Source: Candidatus Gastranaerophilales bacterium | Lineage (GTDB): Bacteria > Cyanobacteriota > Vampirovibrionia > Gastranaerophilales > Gastranaerophilaceae | Length of the DNA: 64,000 nucleotides | Reading direction: 5' to 3' | NCBI GenBank assembly: GCA_944323695.1 | Contig: CALUTI010000004.1 | Location: forward strand, 147,842-211,841 | Shown: positions 63,924-64,000 of the stretch, piece by piece | Position numbering within the stretch: the first letter of the stretch is position 1 | How the letters are laid out: every line of letters starts with the position of its first letter | Program-made: the position numbers and the translations under genes | The notes under the pieces: generated by a model | Databases searched by the model: none | The model's input: the letters and a program-made list of their open reading frames with translations, nothing else | What the model was told of the DNA's origin: nothing

Positions 63924-64000
63924 TTAAGGCAAGCATTCCCAGTAACCTTTTGTCTCGTCGTCAGGACAAATATCTCTTAATGCCCAGTAAGTGCATCCCA
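63924..64000 (-). CDS. C-terminal end of an unidentified protein, cut by window edge
   Basis: The minus strand from the window edge is open for 25 codons in one frame (GCTYWALRDICPDDETKG, then YWECLP) and stops at TAA just before the terminator, with three cysteines. The position just before a terminator and the protein-like composition suggest a real gene end; the cysteine spacing recalls pilin-like C-termini in this window but the fragment is too short to assign. Confidence 0.5.
   Translation of the reverse strand, partial: GCTYWALRDICPDDETKGYWECLP

Noticed and set aside
1..64000. CRISPR arrays, tRNA or rRNA genes
   Set aside because: No regularly spaced direct repeats with unique spacers and no cloverleaf or rRNA sequence were seen in the intergenic regions inspected by eye.

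Overview
The window reads as an AT-rich chromosomal segment of a non-photosynthetic member of the cyanobacterial lineage, most likely a gut-type melainabacterium (Vampirovibrionia, order Gastranaerophilales). The main evidence is the RNA polymerase beta-prime subunit split into rpoC1 and rpoC2, a cyanobacterial/melainabacterial trait, together with Gram-negative LPS-transport genes (lptC, lptA), an oxygen-sensitive class III ribonucleotide reductase (nrdD/nrdG), and an anaerobe-type oxygen defence set (rubrerythrin, rubredoxin, flavodiiron protein). No photosynthesis gene is present. The lineage call is an inference from gene content.

Layout. 1-6.3 kb, minus strand: lptC-lptA-TPR-dprA-topA (topA is cut by the window edge) after a pilin-like gene. 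6.5-9.8 kb, plus: dapA, secD, secF. 9.9-12.7 kb, minus: ssb, a DUF1537 sugar-acid kinase and a PdxA-type dehydrogenase, preceded by a small XRE regulator. 12.8-15.7 kb: thrS and a glycosyltransferase. 16.6-18.9 kb, minus: perR-rubredoxin-rubrerythrin-fprA, with a Fur/PerR-like operator before perR. 19-23 kb: a double-domain M16 peptidase and small envelope proteins. 23-33 kb: an intergenic repeat element, then rpoB-rpoC1-rpoC2. 33-36 kb: a DUF3137-like protein, a 53-residue protein, a second copy of the repeat element, and a thioredoxin/CcdA pair. 36-39.5 kb: ribH, murQ, gpsA and a PSP1 protein. 39.5-42.1 kb, minus: nrdD-nrdG behind a class-II-like cobalamin riboswitch. 43-46 kb: mutS and a membrane protein. 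46-57 kb: two pilin-like genes flanking tgt, ndk, a MATE transporter, a SNF2 helicase, a DUF212 protein, a prenyl synthase and rsgA. 57-64 kb: efp-accB-accC, a repeat protein, HU, a membrane glycosyltransferase and apt.

The most notable observation is a set of putative contingency (phase-variable) loci. Two paralogous pilin-like genes (46.3 kb plus, 57.1 kb minus) each have a good ribosome binding site and ATG followed by a 9-base C or G run. In both, the frame as sequenced hits a stop soon after the run, while one added base opens the frame straight into the FTLAEV prepilin motif. A third run (G8, at 50.03 kb) lies before a repeat island whose +1 frame resembles the leader of the second pilin. 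The second pilin leader is largely built from palindromic repeats, like the in-frame palindromic elements of Rickettsia.

Other points: a ~260 bp repeat present twice whose 24 bp hairpin is inverted between copies; a B12 switch on the B12-independent reductase; a strong terminator-like hairpin between accB and accC; and several genes whose start codon lies 6-9 bases after a -10 box, suggesting leaderless mRNAs. Genes inside operons usually have clear AGGAG-type ribosome binding sites, which decided many starts here.
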